Positions 34,574 through 46,521 are shown, counted from the stretch's first letter. The stretch: DNA of 64,000 nucleotides from Rhodoferax sp. (GCA_019449595.1 JAGRPL010000005.1:1-64000); one strand, 5' to 3'. Notes: generated by a model from the letters alone, not told the origin. Numbers and translations are program-made.

Positions 34574-35458
34574 TTACGCGGCGCTGCGCGGTGCCGTACG
34601 CAGCCGCAGGGTGCCTTCGGCAACCAGCAGCGCAACGGCTAGCCAGATCGGTCCATAGGTGAGCCATTCGTGGGCGCCAATGCGTTCCCCGAGCAGGAGT
34701 GAGACGCCCACCAGCAGGACGGGCTCCACGTAACCCAGCAGGCCGAACAGGCCAAGGGCCAGGTGCCGGCTCGACAGCATGTAGAAAGCCAGCGCCGCGG
34801 CGCTGATGATCCCCAGCACGGGAATGAGCAGGTACAGCCATGGATGCTGGCGCAAGACGGTGGTTCCACCGCCCGCGGCGACAAACCACAGCGCAACCGG
34901 CAAGGCCAGCACCATGTCAAACCACAGGCCGCCCAGGTGGTCTAGCCGCATTTGGCGGCGCAGCACAAAGTACACGGGGTAGCCCAGCGCCACCAGCGCC
35001 GAGGCCCAGGACAGGCTGCCCACCTGGACCAGCGCGTGGGCCACGCCGGCCAGGGCACTGGCGACGGCCAGCTTCTGCCAGGCGGACAACCGTTCCTGGT
35101 AGACCAGCCGCCCGGCCAGGATCAGGGTGAGCGGCAGCATGAAGTAACCCAGTGACACATCCAGCGCCCGGTTGTGCAGGGGCGCCCACAGGAACAGCCA
35201 CAGCTGTACCGCCAGCAGCACGGAAGACAGAGGCAGGATCAGCCACAGGCGGCGCTCGTGGCGCACGCGGTCCAGGGTGGCGCGCACCAGCTTCCATTCA
35301 CCGGTCGCGACCAGGAAACCGGTCATGACCGGGACCGTGAGCAGCAGGCGCCAGCCGAATATTTCTTCGCCGTTCAGCGGTGTGAGCAGCGAGGCGTAGA
35401 AGTACATCGCGCCAAACAAGCATGACGCGGCAACGGAGTAGAAAACGCCGGACGTCAC
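34574..35458 (-). CDS. rarD: RarD-type EamA transporter
   Basis: A 294-residue membrane protein from GTG 35458, which overlaps the xthA stop (GTGA). Ten helices are seen. The start SGVFYSVAASCLFGAMYFYA and the segments WRLLLTVP and FLWAPLHNRALDVSLGYFMLPL match the RarD subgroup of chloramphenicol-sensitivity proteins. The actual substrate is unknown. Confidence 0.85.
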   Translation of the reverse strand: MTSGVFYSVAASCLFGAMYFYASLLTPLNGEEIFGWRLLLTVPVMTGFLVATGEWKLVRATLDRVRHERRLWLILPLSSVLLAVQLWLFLWAPLHNRALDVSLGYFMLPLTLILAGRLVYQERLSAWQKLAVASALAGVAHALVQVGSLSWASALVALGYPVYFVLRRQMRLDHLGGLWFDMVLALPVALWFVAAGGGTTVLRQHPWLYLLIPVLGIISAAALAFYMLSSRHLALGLFGLLGYVEPVLLVGVSLLLGERIGAHEWLTYGPIWLAVALLVAEGTLRLRTAPRSAA

Positions 35459-36246
35459 AGCGTGAAGTCGTAGGCAACCGTCAGCGGCGCATGGTCGCTG
35501 AACTTCTCGTCCTTGTAGATGGAGGCCGACCGGGCGCGCTGGCCCAGGCTGGCGGTCGCCAGGTGGTAGTCCAGCCGCCAGCCCACGTTCTTGGCGTAGG
35601 CCTGGCCGCGGTTGCTCCACCACGTGTAGCAAGCGTCGGTGGCGGTGGGCTCCAGCTGGCGGTACACGTCCACCATGCTGCCATCGGTCAGCAGCTGCGT
35701 CATCCAGGCCCGCTCTTCCGGCAGGAAGCCCGAGTTCTTTTTGTTGCCCTTGAAGTTTTTCAGGTCCATTTCCTGGTGCGCGATGTTCACGTCGCCGCAG
35801 AGGATGAATTCACGCTCGGCCTTGAGCGCTGCCAGGTGGGGCTGGAATTCCGCCAGGAAGCGGAATTTGGCCTGCTGGCGTTCTTCGCCCGACGAGCCGC
35901 TGGGAAAGTAGGCGCTGATGATGGACAGCTTGCGCTGCGGCGTGTCAAAGCGCAGTTCCACGTAGCGGCCTTCGGCGTCGAACTCCGACGAACCGTAGCC
36001 GATGCGCACGTCGCTGGGCGTGTGGCGGGTGTAGACGCCGACGCCGGAATAGCCCTTTTTCTCGGCGAAGTGGAAGTAACCCTGCAACCCGGACAACTGC
36101 TCGAAGCGTCCGGCCATGTCGGGTGCCTGCGCCTTGACTTCCTGCACGCAAATACAATCAGGCTTTGCCTGCGCAAGCCAGGCTTCCAGCCCTTTGCTGG
36201 TGGCGGAGCGGATGCCGTTGAGGTTCAGGCTGGTTAACTTAAACAA
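35455..36246 (-). CDS. xthA: Exodeoxyribonuclease III
   Basis: About 263 residues. I favour TTG 36246 ([15 protein letters not shown]), which has GGGAA upstream; ATG 36258 would add four residues and interlock with the pyrE start. Catalytic residues: Asn in LNLNGIRS, Glu in CVQEVKAQ, Asp and Asn in [14 protein letters not shown], and SDHAPL at the C-terminus. It repairs abasic sites and trims 3' ends. It is co-transcribed with rarD. Confidence 0.93.
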   Translation of the reverse strand: MFKLTSLNLNGIRSATSKGLEAWLAQAKPDCICVQEVKAQAPDMAGRFEQLSGLQGYFHFAEKKGYSGVGVYTRHTPSDVRIGYGSSEFDAEGRYVELRFDTPQRKLSIISAYFPSGSSGEERQQAKFRFLAEFQPHLAALKAEREFILCGDVNIAHQEMDLKNFKGNKKNSGFLPEERAWMTQLLTDGSMVDVYRQLEPTATDACYTWWSNRGQAYAKNVGWRLDYHLATASLGQRARSASIYKDEKFSDHAPLTVAYDFTL

Positions 36247-36256
36247 GGAATTTCCC

Positions 36257-36934
36257 ATGTCGGAACAAGACCCGTTGGCCCTGGATTTTGTGCAGTTTGC
36301 GGAGGAATGCGGGGTGCTGCGCTTTGGTGAGTTCAAGACCAAGGCGGGTCGCATGAGCCCGTATTTTTTCAACGCCGGCCTGTTTGATGACGGGGCCAAG
36401 CTGGGGCGCCTGGCTGAATTTTATGCGCAGCGGCTGCTGGCCAGCGGTATCGCATTCGACATGATTTTTGGCCCGGCTTACAAGGGCATCCCGCTGGCGG
36501 CGGCCGTTGCGGTGGAGCTGGCGCGCCAGGGGCGCAACGTGCCGTTTGCTTACAACCGCAAGGAAGCCAAGGACCACGGCGAAGGCGGAACGCTGGTGGG
36601 GGCACCGCTCAAGGGTCGGGTGCTGATCGTGGACGACGTGATGTCGGCCGGCACCGCCACGCGCGAGTCGATTGCCATCATCCAGGCGGCGGGCGCCACG
36701 CCCCATGCGGTGCTGATTGCCCTGGACCGCCAGGAAAAGGCCACCGAAAACGGCCAGGATGTGGCCTACAGCGCCGTGCAATATGTCCGCAACCAGCTGG
36801 GGCTGCAGGTCTGCGCGATTGCGAAGCTGGAGGATTTGATGCACTATCTGCACCAGCGCGGTGGCGAAACCGTGGGCCAGGAGTACCAACGGGTATTGGC
36901 CTATCGCCAGCGGTATGGTGTGGACGAAGGGTGA
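36257..36934 (+). CDS. pyrE: Orotate phosphoribosyltransferase
   Basis: A 225-residue protein starting [20 protein letters not shown], preceded by AAGGA at eight bases. The PRPP loop is [26 protein letters not shown] and [10 protein letters not shown] bind substrate. It converts orotate to OMP in pyrimidine synthesis. The promoter must lie inside the 5' part of the divergent xthA gene. The next gene starts three bases after its stop. Confidence 0.96.
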   Translation: MSEQDPLALDFVQFAEECGVLRFGEFKTKAGRMSPYFFNAGLFDDGAKLGRLAEFYAQRLLASGIAFDMIFGPAYKGIPLAAAVAVELARQGRNVPFAYNRKEAKDHGEGGTLVGAPLKGRVLIVDDVMSAGTATRESIAIIQAAGATPHAVLIALDRQEKATENGQDVAYSAVQYVRNQLGLQVCAIAKLEDLMHYLHQRGGETVGQEYQRVLAYRQRYGVDEG

Positions 36935-36936
36935 GC

Positions 36937-37596
36937 ATGAAAATAACAAATGGCGGCATGGCGTGGGTCATGCTCGCCTGTGCCGGGTGCACGGGGGTGG
37001 TATGGGCGCAAAGCCCGCCGGTGATTTCGGGTGTGTATACCTGTGTGGATGCCAAGGGCCGCAAGCTGACGGCGGATCGGCCGATCCCCGAATGCACCGA
37101 CCGCGAGCAGCAGGTGCTGAACCCTAGCGGAACCGTGAAGGCCAAGGTGGGCCCCACGCTGACGGCGCATGAGCGCGCCGAGCTGGAGCGCAAGGAAAAG
37201 CTGGCCGTCGAGGAACGCGGGCGGCTGGCCGAAGAGAAGCGGCGCGACCGGGCACTGCTGACCCGCTACCCCAGCAAGGCGGTGCACGACCAGGAACGGG
37301 CCGAGGCCCTGGCGCAGATCGGGGTGGTCATCAAGGCCGCCAGCAACCGGCTCGACGAATTGGGTCGCCAGCGCGCCGGTATCGACGGGGAGATGGAGTT
37401 CTACAAGAAGGACCCCAACAAGGCCCCGGCCTATCTGCGCCGGCAACTGGAAGAAAACATCCAGAGCCAGGCGGTGCAGAAACGCTTCATCGCCGAGCAG
37501 GAGGCCGAAGTCCGGCGCGTCAACCTGCGCTTTGACGACGAGCTGGTGCGCCTGCGCCAGCTGTGGACCACGGTGGCGCCCGCCGCCAGCCGCTAG
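36937..37596 (+). CDS. DUF4124-type secreted protein with coiled coil
   Basis: A 219-residue protein; ATG 36937 follows the pyrE stop closely, with GTG 36931 as alternative. A signal peptide (MKITNGGMAWVMLACAGCTG ... VVWA) is followed by the DUF4124-like YTCVDAKGRKLTADRPIPEC. Residues about 70-210 are a long charged coiled coil rich in Glu, Arg and Lys. It is probably periplasmic. Function is unknown, but this pyrE neighbour is common in the family as I recall. Confidence 0.8.
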   Translation: MKITNGGMAWVMLACAGCTGVVWAQSPPVISGVYTCVDAKGRKLTADRPIPECTDREQQVLNPSGTVKAKVGPTLTAHERAELERKEKLAVEERGRLAEEKRRDRALLTRYPSKAVHDQERAEALAQIGVVIKAASNRLDELGRQRAGIDGEMEFYKKDPNKAPAYLRRQLEENIQSQAVQKRFIAEQEAEVRRVNLRFDDELVRLRQLWTTVAPAASR

Positions 37597-37597
37597 T

Positions 37598-39115
37598 TCA
37601 ACCCGCCAGTTTGCGGCGCAGCAGGTCGTTCACCTGCTGCGGGTTGGCCTTGCCCTGGCTCGCCTTCATGATCTGGCCGACCAGGGCGTTGAGCGCCTTG
37701 TCGTTGCCAGCCTTGAACTCGGCCACGTTCTTGGCGTTGGCGGCAATCACCGTATCGACGATGGCCTCCAGCGCGCCGGTGTCGTTCATCTGTTTGAGGC
37801 CCTTGGCGTCGATGATGGCGTCCACGTCGGAGCCGTCGCCGGACCACAGAGCGTCGAAGACCTGCTTGGCGGCGTTGTTGGAGATGGTGTTGTCGACAAT
37901 GCGCCCGATCAGGGTTGCCAGCTGCGCCGGCTTGACGGGTGCAGCCGCAATGCCGATGTCTTCGGTGTTGAGGCGGCGTGACAGCTCGCCCATGACCCAG
38001 TTGCTGGCCAGCTTGGCCTGGCTGCAGGCCTTGGCGGTCTCTTCGAAGTAGGCGGCAATCGCCTTGCTCTGCGTGAGTTGCGTCGCGTCGTACTCCGGCA
38101 GGCCGTAGTCACGTACGAAGCGCTCGGCCATCACGCGCGGCAATTCGGCCATCAGTCCGCGTACCTGCTCGATCCATTGCTCCGAAATGCATAGCGGTGG
38201 CAAATCCGGATCGGGGAAGTAGCGGTAGTCGGCGGCGTCTTCCTTGGTGCGCATGGCGCGGGTTTCGCCGGTGTCGGGGTTGAACAGCACGGTGGCCTGT
38301 TCGATGGCGTGGCCGTCCTCGATTTGCTCAATCTGCCAGCGCACCTCGTAGTCGATGGCCTGCTGCATGAACTTGAAGCTGTTGAGATTCTTGATCTCGC
38401 GCCGGGTGCCCAGCGGTGCCCCAGGTTTGCGCACCGAGACGTTGGCGTCGCAGCGAAACGACCCTTCCTGCATGTTGCCGTCGCAGATGCCGATCCAGGT
38501 CACGATCTTGTGCAGCTCCCTGGCGTAGGCCACCGCTTCGGCGCTGGAGCGCATGTCGGGCTCGGTCACGATTTCCAGGAGCGGCGTGCCGGCACGGTTC
38601 AGGTCGATGCCGGTCTGGCCGATGAAGTCCTCGTGCAGCGACTTGCCGGCATCCTCTTCCAGGTGGGCGCGCACCAGGCGCACCGATTTCTTCTCCCGCG
38701 CTGCATCGGCGCCCTTGCCGGTTTCGAGGAAGAATTCGATCACGCCGCCCTGCACCACGGGAATCTCGAACTGGCTGATCTGGTAGCCCTTGGGCAGGTC
38801 GGGGTAGAAGTAGTTCTTGCGCGCAAAGATGCTGCGCTCGGCGATGTGCGAGTTGACCGCCAGCCCGAATTCGATGGCACGTTCCACGGCGCCCTTGTTC
38901 ATCACCGGCAGTGTGCCCGGCAGGGCCAGGTCCACGGCGCAGGCCTGGGTGTTGGGCTCGGCACCGAAGGCGGTGGAGGCGCGGCTGAAGATCTTGCTCG
39001 CGGTCGACAGCTGGGCGTGCGTCTCGAAGCCGATGATGACCTCATAGCCCTGCACCAGCGGGCCGGTCGGGCGGCCCTGTTGTTGTGCTTCAAATGTGTT
39101 CATGGTCTCGCTCAT
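37598..39115 (-). CDS. gatB: Aspartyl/glutamyl-tRNA amidotransferase subunit B
   Basis: A 505-residue protein from ATG 39115 (MNTF at 39103 is an alternative). [16 protein letters not shown] is the GatB start signature; [13 protein letters not shown] and [17 protein letters not shown] are in the cradle domain. The C-terminal YqeY-like tail binds tRNA. It works with GatA and GatC to make Gln-tRNA or Asn-tRNA by transamidation. The genes run gatC-gatA-gatB in one operon. Confidence 0.97.
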   Translation of the reverse strand: MSETMNTFEAQQQGRPTGPLVQGYEVIIGFETHAQLSTASKIFSRASTAFGAEPNTQACAVDLALPGTLPVMNKGAVERAIEFGLAVNSHIAERSIFARKNYFYPDLPKGYQISQFEIPVVQGGVIEFFLETGKGADAAREKKSVRLVRAHLEEDAGKSLHEDFIGQTGIDLNRAGTPLLEIVTEPDMRSSAEAVAYARELHKIVTWIGICDGNMQEGSFRCDANVSVRKPGAPLGTRREIKNLNSFKFMQQAIDYEVRWQIEQIEDGHAIEQATVLFNPDTGETRAMRTKEDAADYRYFPDPDLPPLCISEQWIEQVRGLMAELPRVMAERFVRDYGLPEYDATQLTQSKAIAAYFEETAKACSQAKLASNWVMGELSRRLNTEDIGIAAAPVKPAQLATLIGRIVDNTISNNAAKQVFDALWSGDGSDVDAIIDAKGLKQMNDTGALEAIVDTVIAANAKNVAEFKAGNDKALNALVGQIMKASQGKANPQQVNDLLRRKLAG

Positions 39116-39116
39116 G

Positions 39117-40625
39117 TCAGACGCCCTCGGGCTTGCGTGCGTGCCAGTCGGTGGCCTGCTGGAAGCGGTGCGCGGCATTGAGCAGGCGCGCTTCCTGGAA
39201 ATAGTTGCCCAGCAGCTGCATGCCAACGGGCATGCCGCCTTCGCCAAAGCCCACCGGCACGCTCATGCCGGGCAGGCCGGCCAGCGAGCCGGGCAGGGTG
39301 AAGATGTCGGCCAAGTAGTCGGCCAGCGGGTCCTTGTGCGCGCCGATCTTCCAGGCCACGCTGGGTGCCACCGGGCCGGCGATCAGGTCGCAGTCCTTGA
39401 ACGCGTTCTGGAAGTCGTCGGCGATCATGCGGCGGATCTTCTGCGCCTGCAGGTAGTAGGCGTCGTAGTAGCCGTGGGACAGCACATAGGTGCCGATCAT
39501 GATGCGGCGCTTGACCTCGTCGCCAAAGCCTTCGGCGCGGGTCTTCTTGTACATGTCGGCCAGGTCGGTGTAATCCTTGGCGCGGTGGCCGAACTTCACG
39601 CCGTCAAAGCGGCTGAGGTTGGAGCTGGCCTCGGCCGGCGCGATGATGTAGTACACGGGAATCGACAGCTCGGTGCGCGGCAGCGTGATGGGCACCAGCT
39701 TGGCGCCGAGCTTTTCGTATTCCTTCAGCGCCGCGTCAATGGCGGTGCGCACGTCGGGGGCCAGGCCTTCACCAAAAAACTCCTGGGGGATGCCGATGCG
39801 CAGGCCCTCGATGGAATCGTCCAGTTTTTGCGAAAAGTCCTCGGCCGGCAGGTCCAGCGAGGTCGAGTCGCGGTCCGGGTCGGGTCCGCACATGGCCGAG
39901 AGCAGCAGGGCGCAGTCCTGGGCCGAGCGGGCCATGGGACCGGCCTGGTCCAGGCTGGAGGCAAAGGCGATCATGCCGTAGCGCGAGGCGCGGCCGTAGG
40001 TGGGTTTGATGCCGGTAATGCCGCAAAACGCGGCCGGCTGCCGGATCGAGCCGCCGGTGTCGGTGCCGGTGGCGGCCGGTGCCAGGCGCGCGGCCACGGC
40101 TGCCGCGCTGCCGCCCGATGATCCGCCGGGAATGCGGTCACGGCTCCAGGGGTTGCGCACCGGGGTGACGGTTTGGCTGCCCACGGGCGCAATGGCGGAG
40201 TTCTCGTTGCTCGAGCCCATGGCGAACTCGTCGCAGTTGAGCTTGCCCAGGGTCACCACGCCGGCGTGGGCCAGGTTGGCGACCACGGTGGCGTCAAACG
40301 GCGACTGGTAGCCCTTGAGCATGCGTGAGCCGGCGGTGGAGGCGAAATCCTGGGTGACAAAGATGTCCTTGTGGGCGACAGGCACGCCCTCCAGGGCGCC
40401 GGTCTTGCCCTGGGCGATACGGGCGTCCGCGGCGCGGGCTTGCGCCAGCGTGGCCGCTTCCTGGATGTCGACATAGGCGCCAAGGTCCGCGTGGGTGCGG
40501 CTGCGGGTCAGGAAATGTCCGGCGAGTTCCACCGCAGACACCTGCTTGGCGCGCAGTGCCTGGGCGAGGGCATGGACGCTCAGGTCATGCAGGTCCTGGG
40601 AGGCGAGGGGGTTGGATGCAGTCAT
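39117..40625 (-). CDS. gatA: Aspartyl/glutamyl-tRNA amidotransferase subunit A
   Basis: A 502-residue amidase-signature protein. The Ser-cisSer-Lys triad is visible in [23 protein letters not shown] and [13 protein letters not shown]. It releases ammonia from glutamine for GatB. It lies 15 bases behind gatC, and its stop is one base from the gatB start. Confidence 0.97.
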   Translation of the reverse strand: MTASNPLASQDLHDLSVHALAQALRAKQVSAVELAGHFLTRSRTHADLGAYVDIQEAATLAQARAADARIAQGKTGALEGVPVAHKDIFVTQDFASTAGSRMLKGYQSPFDATVVANLAHAGVVTLGKLNCDEFAMGSSNENSAIAPVGSQTVTPVRNPWSRDRIPGGSSGGSAAAVAARLAPAATGTDTGGSIRQPAAFCGITGIKPTYGRASRYGMIAFASSLDQAGPMARSAQDCALLLSAMCGPDPDRDSTSLDLPAEDFSQKLDDSIEGLRIGIPQEFFGEGLAPDVRTAIDAALKEYEKLGAKLVPITLPRTELSIPVYYIIAPAEASSNLSRFDGVKFGHRAKDYTDLADMYKKTRAEGFGDEVKRRIMIGTYVLSHGYYDAYYLQAQKIRRMIADDFQNAFKDCDLIAGPVAPSVAWKIGAHKDPLADYLADIFTLPGSLAGLPGMSVPVGFGEGGMPVGMQLLGNYFQEARLLNAAHRFQQATDWHARKPEGV

Positions 40626-40640
40626 CGTGTGGTTTTCAAA

Positions 40641-40940
40641 TTATTCAATTACCTTGGGCACCAGGAAGAGGCCGTGCTCGACCGCTGGTGCGCTGCGCTG
40701 GTTGGCTTCACGCTGGTTGGGCTCGCTGACCCGGTCTTCGCGCAGGCGCAGGGCCATGTCCGACAGCACGACGACCGGATGGGCCAAGGGGGTGATTCCG
40801 GTGGTGTCCACCGCCCGCATTTTTTCCACGATGGTGAAGAAATCGTTCATCTGCGCGAGCATGCGTTCACTCTCGGCGGGCTCGAGTTCCAGGCGTGCCA
40901 GATTGGCGATGCGCGCGATATCGGAAGATGTCAGGGACAT
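40641..40940 (-). CDS. gatC: Aspartyl/glutamyl-tRNA amidotransferase subunit C
   Basis: A 99-residue protein starting [20 protein letters not shown], the usual GatC length. Conserved features include [18 protein letters not shown] and LREDRVSE. It wraps around GatA and stabilises the AB complex. It is the first gene of the gatCAB operon, divergent from mreB across about 200 bases that contain no other gene. Confidence 0.95.
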   Translation of the reverse strand: MSLTSSDIARIANLARLELEPAESERMLAQMNDFFTIVEKMRAVDTTGITPLAHPVVVLSDMALRLREDRVSEPNQREANQRSAPAVEHGLFLVPKVIE

Positions 40941-41092
40941 GGTGCGTGTAGAGTTGAAACCAATGGTAAATCGGGCCTGATCGGGGGGCGCGGGAGGCGC
41001 CATTTGCAGGCAATGGGTTATTATCCTGCCTTTGGCAAAGAGCTTGCGAAAACGCATATCTTGACGTCAAACTGACGCTTTTTTAACGATAG

Positions 41093-42187
<1,095 letters not shown>

Positions 42188-42202
42188 GCGTCGGATACAG
42201 CG

Positions 42203-43123
42203 ATGCCACTTGGTACGCTGGACAGAGATCCTCCCCCCTTCTTCCGGCAGGGCCCTTCGGCCATGTCGAAGCTGGCTGTGTGCAGCGCCCTGGCGCTGTT
42301 TCTCATGGTCGCGGATGCCCGGTTCAAGGTCATGCAGCCCTTGCGCGCCACGCTGGCGGCCGTGTTGTATCCGGTGCAATGGCTGGCCCTGCGTCCGGTC
42401 ATCCTGTTCCAGGACGGCAGCCAGTACTTCACGTCCCTGTCGACCGCCAAGGCGGCGCAGGAGGAAGCCCTGAAGCAACGCAACCTGCAGTCGCAGCGTG
42501 CCCACCAGGTGGAGCAGCTGACGCTGGAAAACGTGCGCTTGCGCAAGCTGATGGGGCTGCGCGAGCGGCTGCAGTCACCGGCCACCGCGGCCCAGGTGCT
42601 GTATGACGCCGCCGATCCCTACAGTCGCAAGGTCATCATCGACAAAGGCATGGCCGACCACATCGGGCTGGGCTCTCCCGTGCTGGACGAATACGGCGTA
42701 CTGGGGCAGGTCACGCGGGTCTATCCCCTGGTGAGCGAGGTGACCCTGCTGACCGACCGCGACCATGCCATCCCCGTGCTCAACACCCGTACCGGTGCCC
42801 GTGGTGTCGCCTTTGGCGATGTCTCCATGCACGCCGATGCCATGGAGTTGCGTTTCATGGCCGCCAATGCCGATGTGGTCGCGGGCGATCTGCTGACGAC
42901 CAGTGGCGTGGACGGCGTGTACCCGCCCGGCCTGCCGGTGGCACGGGTGGAAAAGGTGGAACGCCGGGTGGATGCCGCATTTGCCCGCATTTACTGCGTG
43001 CCGACGGCCCTGGTGGCGGGGGCGATGCACGTGATGGTGCTGGAACCGCTGGCGTCCCAGATGCCCGCGCGTCCGCCGGCCGAGGTTGCGGCGCCGACCG
43101 GCAAGCGCGGGGTGGCCAAGTGA
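42203..43123 (+). CDS. mreC: Rod shape-determining protein MreC
   Basis: A 306-residue protein. A membrane helix near residues 20-40 (LAVCSALALFLMVADARF), a coiled coil at about 75-115, then the beta-domain with VIIDKGMADHIGLGSPV and DGVYPPGLPVARVEKV. It links MreB filaments to periplasmic PBP2. It is separated from mreB by 15 bases. Confidence 0.95.
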   Translation: MPLGTLDRDPPPFFRQGPSAMSKLAVCSALALFLMVADARFKVMQPLRATLAAVLYPVQWLALRPVILFQDGSQYFTSLSTAKAAQEEALKQRNLQSQRAHQVEQLTLENVRLRKLMGLRERLQSPATAAQVLYDAADPYSRKVIIDKGMADHIGLGSPVLDEYGVLGQVTRVYPLVSEVTLLTDRDHAIPVLNTRTGARGVAFGDVSMHADAMELRFMAANADVVAGDLLTTSGVDGVYPPGLPVARVEKVERRVDAAFARIYCVPTALVAGAMHVMVLEPLASQMPARPPAEVAAPTGKRGVAK

Positions 43124-43163
43124 GCGGCACCGGTATCCGTCTTACCCTGCGGGAGTTGCACCC

Positions 43164-43694
43164 ATGATCATGCGTCCCGGCCAGCAGCTGCTGCTGCCTG
43201 CCAATCCCCTGTTCATCTGGGGCAGCCTGGTTGTCGCGCTGCTGCTCAACATGCTGCAGAACATGGGCCTGTGGGGGCGCGCCGCGTGGAGCCCGGACCT
43301 GCTGGCGGTGACGCTGGTGTTCTGGACCGTGCACCAGCCCTTGCGCATCAGCATTGGCGCGGCCTTCGTGTTCGGGTTGCTGATGGACGTGCACCAGGGC
43401 AGCCTGCTGGGGCAGCATGCCATGGCCTATACGGTGCTGAGTTTCTTTGCCATCACCATCCACCGGCGCCTGCTGTGGTTTACCGTGCCGTCGCAGGCGG
43501 CGCAGATTTTCCCCCTGTTCGCTGCGGCGCACGGCGTGGAGCTGCTGCTGCGCATGGTGGGCGGCGGCACGTTTCCCGGGTTCTGGATGTTGCTGGCGCC
43601 GGTGATCGAGTCGGCGCTGTGGCCAGTGGCCAGCGTGGTGCTGCTGGCACCCCAGCTGCGTGCGCCCAACCCGGATGCCAATCGGCCGCTGTAG
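43164..43694 (+). CDS. mreD: Rod shape-determining protein MreD
   Basis: A 176-residue membrane protein with about six helices, starting MIMRPGQQLLLPANP. The segment FVFGLLMDVHQGSLLGQHA is typical of MreD in betaproteobacteria. It lies between mreC and mrdA in the usual order, six bases before the latter. Confidence 0.93.
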   Translation: MIMRPGQQLLLPANPLFIWGSLVVALLLNMLQNMGLWGRAAWSPDLLAVTLVFWTVHQPLRISIGAAFVFGLLMDVHQGSLLGQHAMAYTVLSFFAITIHRRLLWFTVPSQAAQIFPLFAAAHGVELLLRMVGGGTFPGFWMLLAPVIESALWPVASVVLLAPQLRAPNPDANRPL

Positions 43695-43700
43695 CCCGAT

Positions 43701-45755
43701 ATGACTGAGTTACGCAACGTCGAGGCGGACCTGGCGCGCTTTCGCACCCGCGTGTTTGCGTTGAGCGTGGTGGTTCTGGTGTGTTTCGGCTTGCTGGTGC
43801 TGCGTCTGGCCTACCTGCAGATCGTGCGCCACGACGACCTGCGCGCCCAGGCGGAGAGCAACCGGACCTCGATTGTTCCCATCGTGCCCAACCGCGGCCT
43901 CATCCTGGACCGCAACGGCGTCGTGCTGGCCAGCAACTACTCCGCCTACACGCTGGAAATCACGCCGTCGAAGACCAGTGGCTGGGAGCAGACCGTGGAG
44001 GACCTCTCCACCGTGCTGGACATCACGCCCCGTGACCGGCGCCGTTTCAAGAAGCTGCTGGAGGAGTCCAAGAGCTTCGAGTCGCTGCCCATCCGCACCC
44101 GCCTGACCGACACCGAGGTCGCGCGCTTTGCCGCCCAGCGCTTCCGTTTTCCCGGGGTGGAAATCAAGGCGCGCCTGTTTCGCAGTTACCCCTACGGCGA
44201 ACTGGCCAGCCACGTGATCGGCTACATCGGGCGCATCAACCAGGCGGAAAAAGAGAAGATCAACGACTCCGACGACCAGGCCAATTACCGTGGGACCGAG
44301 TACATCGGCAAGCTGGGTATCGAGCAAAGTTACGAGAACCAGCTGCACGGCACCACCGGGGTGGAGCGGATCGAGACATCGGCCGGCGGGCGTGCCGTGC
44401 GCAAGCTCGCCAGCAACCCTTCCACGCCCGGAGACGCGGTGGTGCTGTCCATCGACATCAAGCTGCAAAAGCTGATTGAAGACCTGTTTGGCGACCGCCG
44501 CGGCGCCATGGTGGCGATGGATCCACGCAATGGCGAAGTGCTGGCCTTTGTTTCCAAGCCGACGTTCGACCCCAACCTCTTTGTCGACGGCATCGACACC
44601 GACAGCTGGGCCGCGCTGAACGAAGATGTCGACAAACCGCTGCTCAACCGTGCCCTGCGTGGCACCTATCCCCCCGGTTCGACCTACAAGCCGCTGATGG
44701 CCATGGCCGCACTCAACAGCGGCAAGCGTGCGGCCAACGTGGTCATCCAGGACAACCTGAATTACAGCTTTGGTGGCCGCACCTTCGGCAGCCCCGAGAC
44801 CGACCGCCCTGGCCCCAAGGACATGCGCCTGGCCATCGTCACCTCGTCCAATGTCTATTTCTACAGCCTGGCCAACGAAATGGGTGTGGACCTGATCCAC
44901 GACCAGCTGGAGCCCTTCGGCCTGGGCCGCCTCACGGGTATCGACCTGCAGGGCGAGGTCACTGGCGACCTGCCATCGCAGGCGTGGAAGCGCAAGAAGT
45001 TCAAGAAACCCGAGCAGCAGAAATGGTTCCCCGGCGAGACCATCTCGCTGGGCATTGGCCAGGGCTACAACAACTTCACCATGCTGCAGATGGCCACCGC
45101 GTACTCGACGCTCTCCTCCGGAGGGCTGCGTTTCAAGCCGCACCTGGTGCGCGAGATCAGGGACACGGCGCAGCACGCCAGCCTGAAAATGGACAGCGAT
45201 GCGCTCGAGCCGTTGCCGCTCAAGCCCGAGCAGGTGGACGTGATTCGCAATGCCATGCACGGCGTGACGCTGGAAGGCACCTCGTCCAAGGTCTTTGCCG
45301 GCGCCGGTTACACCAGTGGCGGCAAGACCGGTACGGCCCAGGCCATCGGCCTGCGGGCCGGCGAGAAGTACAGCAGCGTCAAGGCCGACGAGCACAAGCG
45401 CGACCACGCCCTCTATGTGGCCTTTGCCCCGATCGAAAACCCGACGATCGCGCTGGCCGTGATTGTCGAGAATGCCGGCTGGGGCTCCGGGTCTGCCGCG
45501 CCCATCGCGCGGCGGGTGTTCGACTACTGGTTGCTCGGCCAGTATCCCAATCCCGAGGACATGGCGGCCGTCCGCAAGGGCTTGGCTGCGGCACCCATCG
45601 GCAAGCCCCTGGTCGCCGCCGAGGTGCCCTGGCCGCGTGGTGGAACTGCCGCTACCCCGTCCGCCGCCAACGCCCCGGCAACACCTGCAAGTGCCCCCGC
45701 CAGCGCGCCCACGCCGCCGGCCAGTGCATCGGCGGCCGACCTGCGACCCCACTAG
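43701..45755 (+). CDS. mrdA: Penicillin-binding protein 2
   Basis: A 684-residue transpeptidase. One N-terminal helix (VFALSVVVLVCFGLLVLRLA) anchors it; the PBP dimerisation domain follows. The active-site motifs are STYK (in YPPGSTYKPLMAMAALN), SSN (VTSSNVYFYSLA) and KTG (SGGKTGTAQAIG). The last 50 residues are a Pro/Ala-rich tail not needed for catalysis. It crosslinks peptidoglycan during elongation. The usual partner rodA does not follow; a convergent transporter gene starts seven bases later. Confidence 0.97.
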   Translation: MTELRNVEADLARFRTRVFALSVVVLVCFGLLVLRLAYLQIVRHDDLRAQAESNRTSIVPIVPNRGLILDRNGVVLASNYSAYTLEITPSKTSGWEQTVEDLSTVLDITPRDRRRFKKLLEESKSFESLPIRTRLTDTEVARFAAQRFRFPGVEIKARLFRSYPYGELASHVIGYIGRINQAEKEKINDSDDQANYRGTEYIGKLGIEQSYENQLHGTTGVERIETSAGGRAVRKLASNPSTPGDAVVLSIDIKLQKLIEDLFGDRRGAMVAMDPRNGEVLAFVSKPTFDPNLFVDGIDTDSWAALNEDVDKPLLNRALRGTYPPGSTYKPLMAMAALNSGKRAANVVIQDNLNYSFGGRTFGSPETDRPGPKDMRLAIVTSSNVYFYSLANEMGVDLIHDQLEPFGLGRLTGIDLQGEVTGDLPSQAWKRKKFKKPEQQKWFPGETISLGIGQGYNNFTMLQMATAYSTLSSGGLRFKPHLVREIRDTAQHASLKMDSDALEPLPLKPEQVDVIRNAMHGVTLEGTSSKVFAGAGYTSGGKTGTAQAIGLRAGEKYSSVKADEHKRDHALYVAFAPIENPTIALAVIVENAGWGSGSAAPIARRVFDYWLLGQYPNPEDMAAVRKGLAAAPIGKPLVAAEVPWPRGGTAATPSAANAPATPASAPASAPTPPASASAADLRPH

Positions 45756-45762
45756 ACGGCCG

Positions 45763-46521
45763 TCAGCGCAGGAAGGCGTCGTAGCCGGTCTTGAGGATCA
45801 GGGCCGACACCACGGCAATGAAGGCCCCGCGCACAAACCCCGTGCCGTGCTTGAGCGCCAGGTGCGTGCCCGCCAGACTGCCGGCCACGTTGGCCAGCGC
45901 CATGGTCAGCGCGAAGTGCCACCACACATGGCCCTTGAGGGTGAACAGCAGCAGCGCTGCCACGTTGGTGGCGGTGTTGAGCAGTTTGGCGCTGGCGGAG
46001 GCATGCAGAAAGTCGTAGCCCAACAGGCGCACGAAGAGAAACACGAAGAAGCTGCCGGTGCCCGGGCCAAAGAAGCCATCGTAGAAACCGATCACGGCGC
46101 CGATGCCGCACGCAATGGTGGTCTCGCGCGCGCCGCTGTGGCACGGCGCGTGGTGGCGTCCCAGGTCCTTGCGGGCCAGGGTGTAGAGCAGCACCAGCAG
46201 CAGCACGGCCGGCAGGGCCTTGCGCAGGAACTCGGGGGATACCACGGTTACCAGCCACGCACCGCCCAGTGCGGCGGCAAAACCCGTCAGTGCGGCCGGC
46301 GCCAGCGCATGCCAAGGCATGCGCACCCGCCGGCTGTATTGCGCGGTGGCCATGCCGGTGCCCCAGACCGACGCCCCCTTGTTGGTGCCGAACAGGGTGG
46401 CCGGGTGCGTGGTGGGGAAAATGGCGAACAGGGCCGGCACCAGGATCAGCCCGCCGCCACCGACGATGGCGTCCACGCAACCCGCGAGCAGGGAGGCCAG
46501 GGAGGCAAGAAACAGTTCCAT
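45763..46521 (-). CDS. TSUP (TauE/SafE) family sulfite exporter-like permease
   Basis: A 252-residue membrane protein with about eight helices. The two repeats carry GGGGLILVPALFAIFPTTHP and GFYDGFFGPGTGSFFVF, the family signature. Members transport sulfite, sulfonates or other anions; the specificity cannot be deduced. It stands between convergent mrdA and the terminator of the GMC gene. Confidence 0.92.
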   Translation of the reverse strand: MELFLASLASLLAGCVDAIVGGGGLILVPALFAIFPTTHPATLFGTNKGASVWGTGMATAQYSRRVRMPWHALAPAALTGFAAALGGAWLVTVVSPEFLRKALPAVLLLVLLYTLARKDLGRHHAPCHSGARETTIACGIGAVIGFYDGFFGPGTGSFFVFLFVRLLGYDFLHASASAKLLNTATNVAALLLFTLKGHVWWHFALTMALANVAGSLAGTHLALKHGTGFVRGAFIAVVSALILKTGYDAFLR

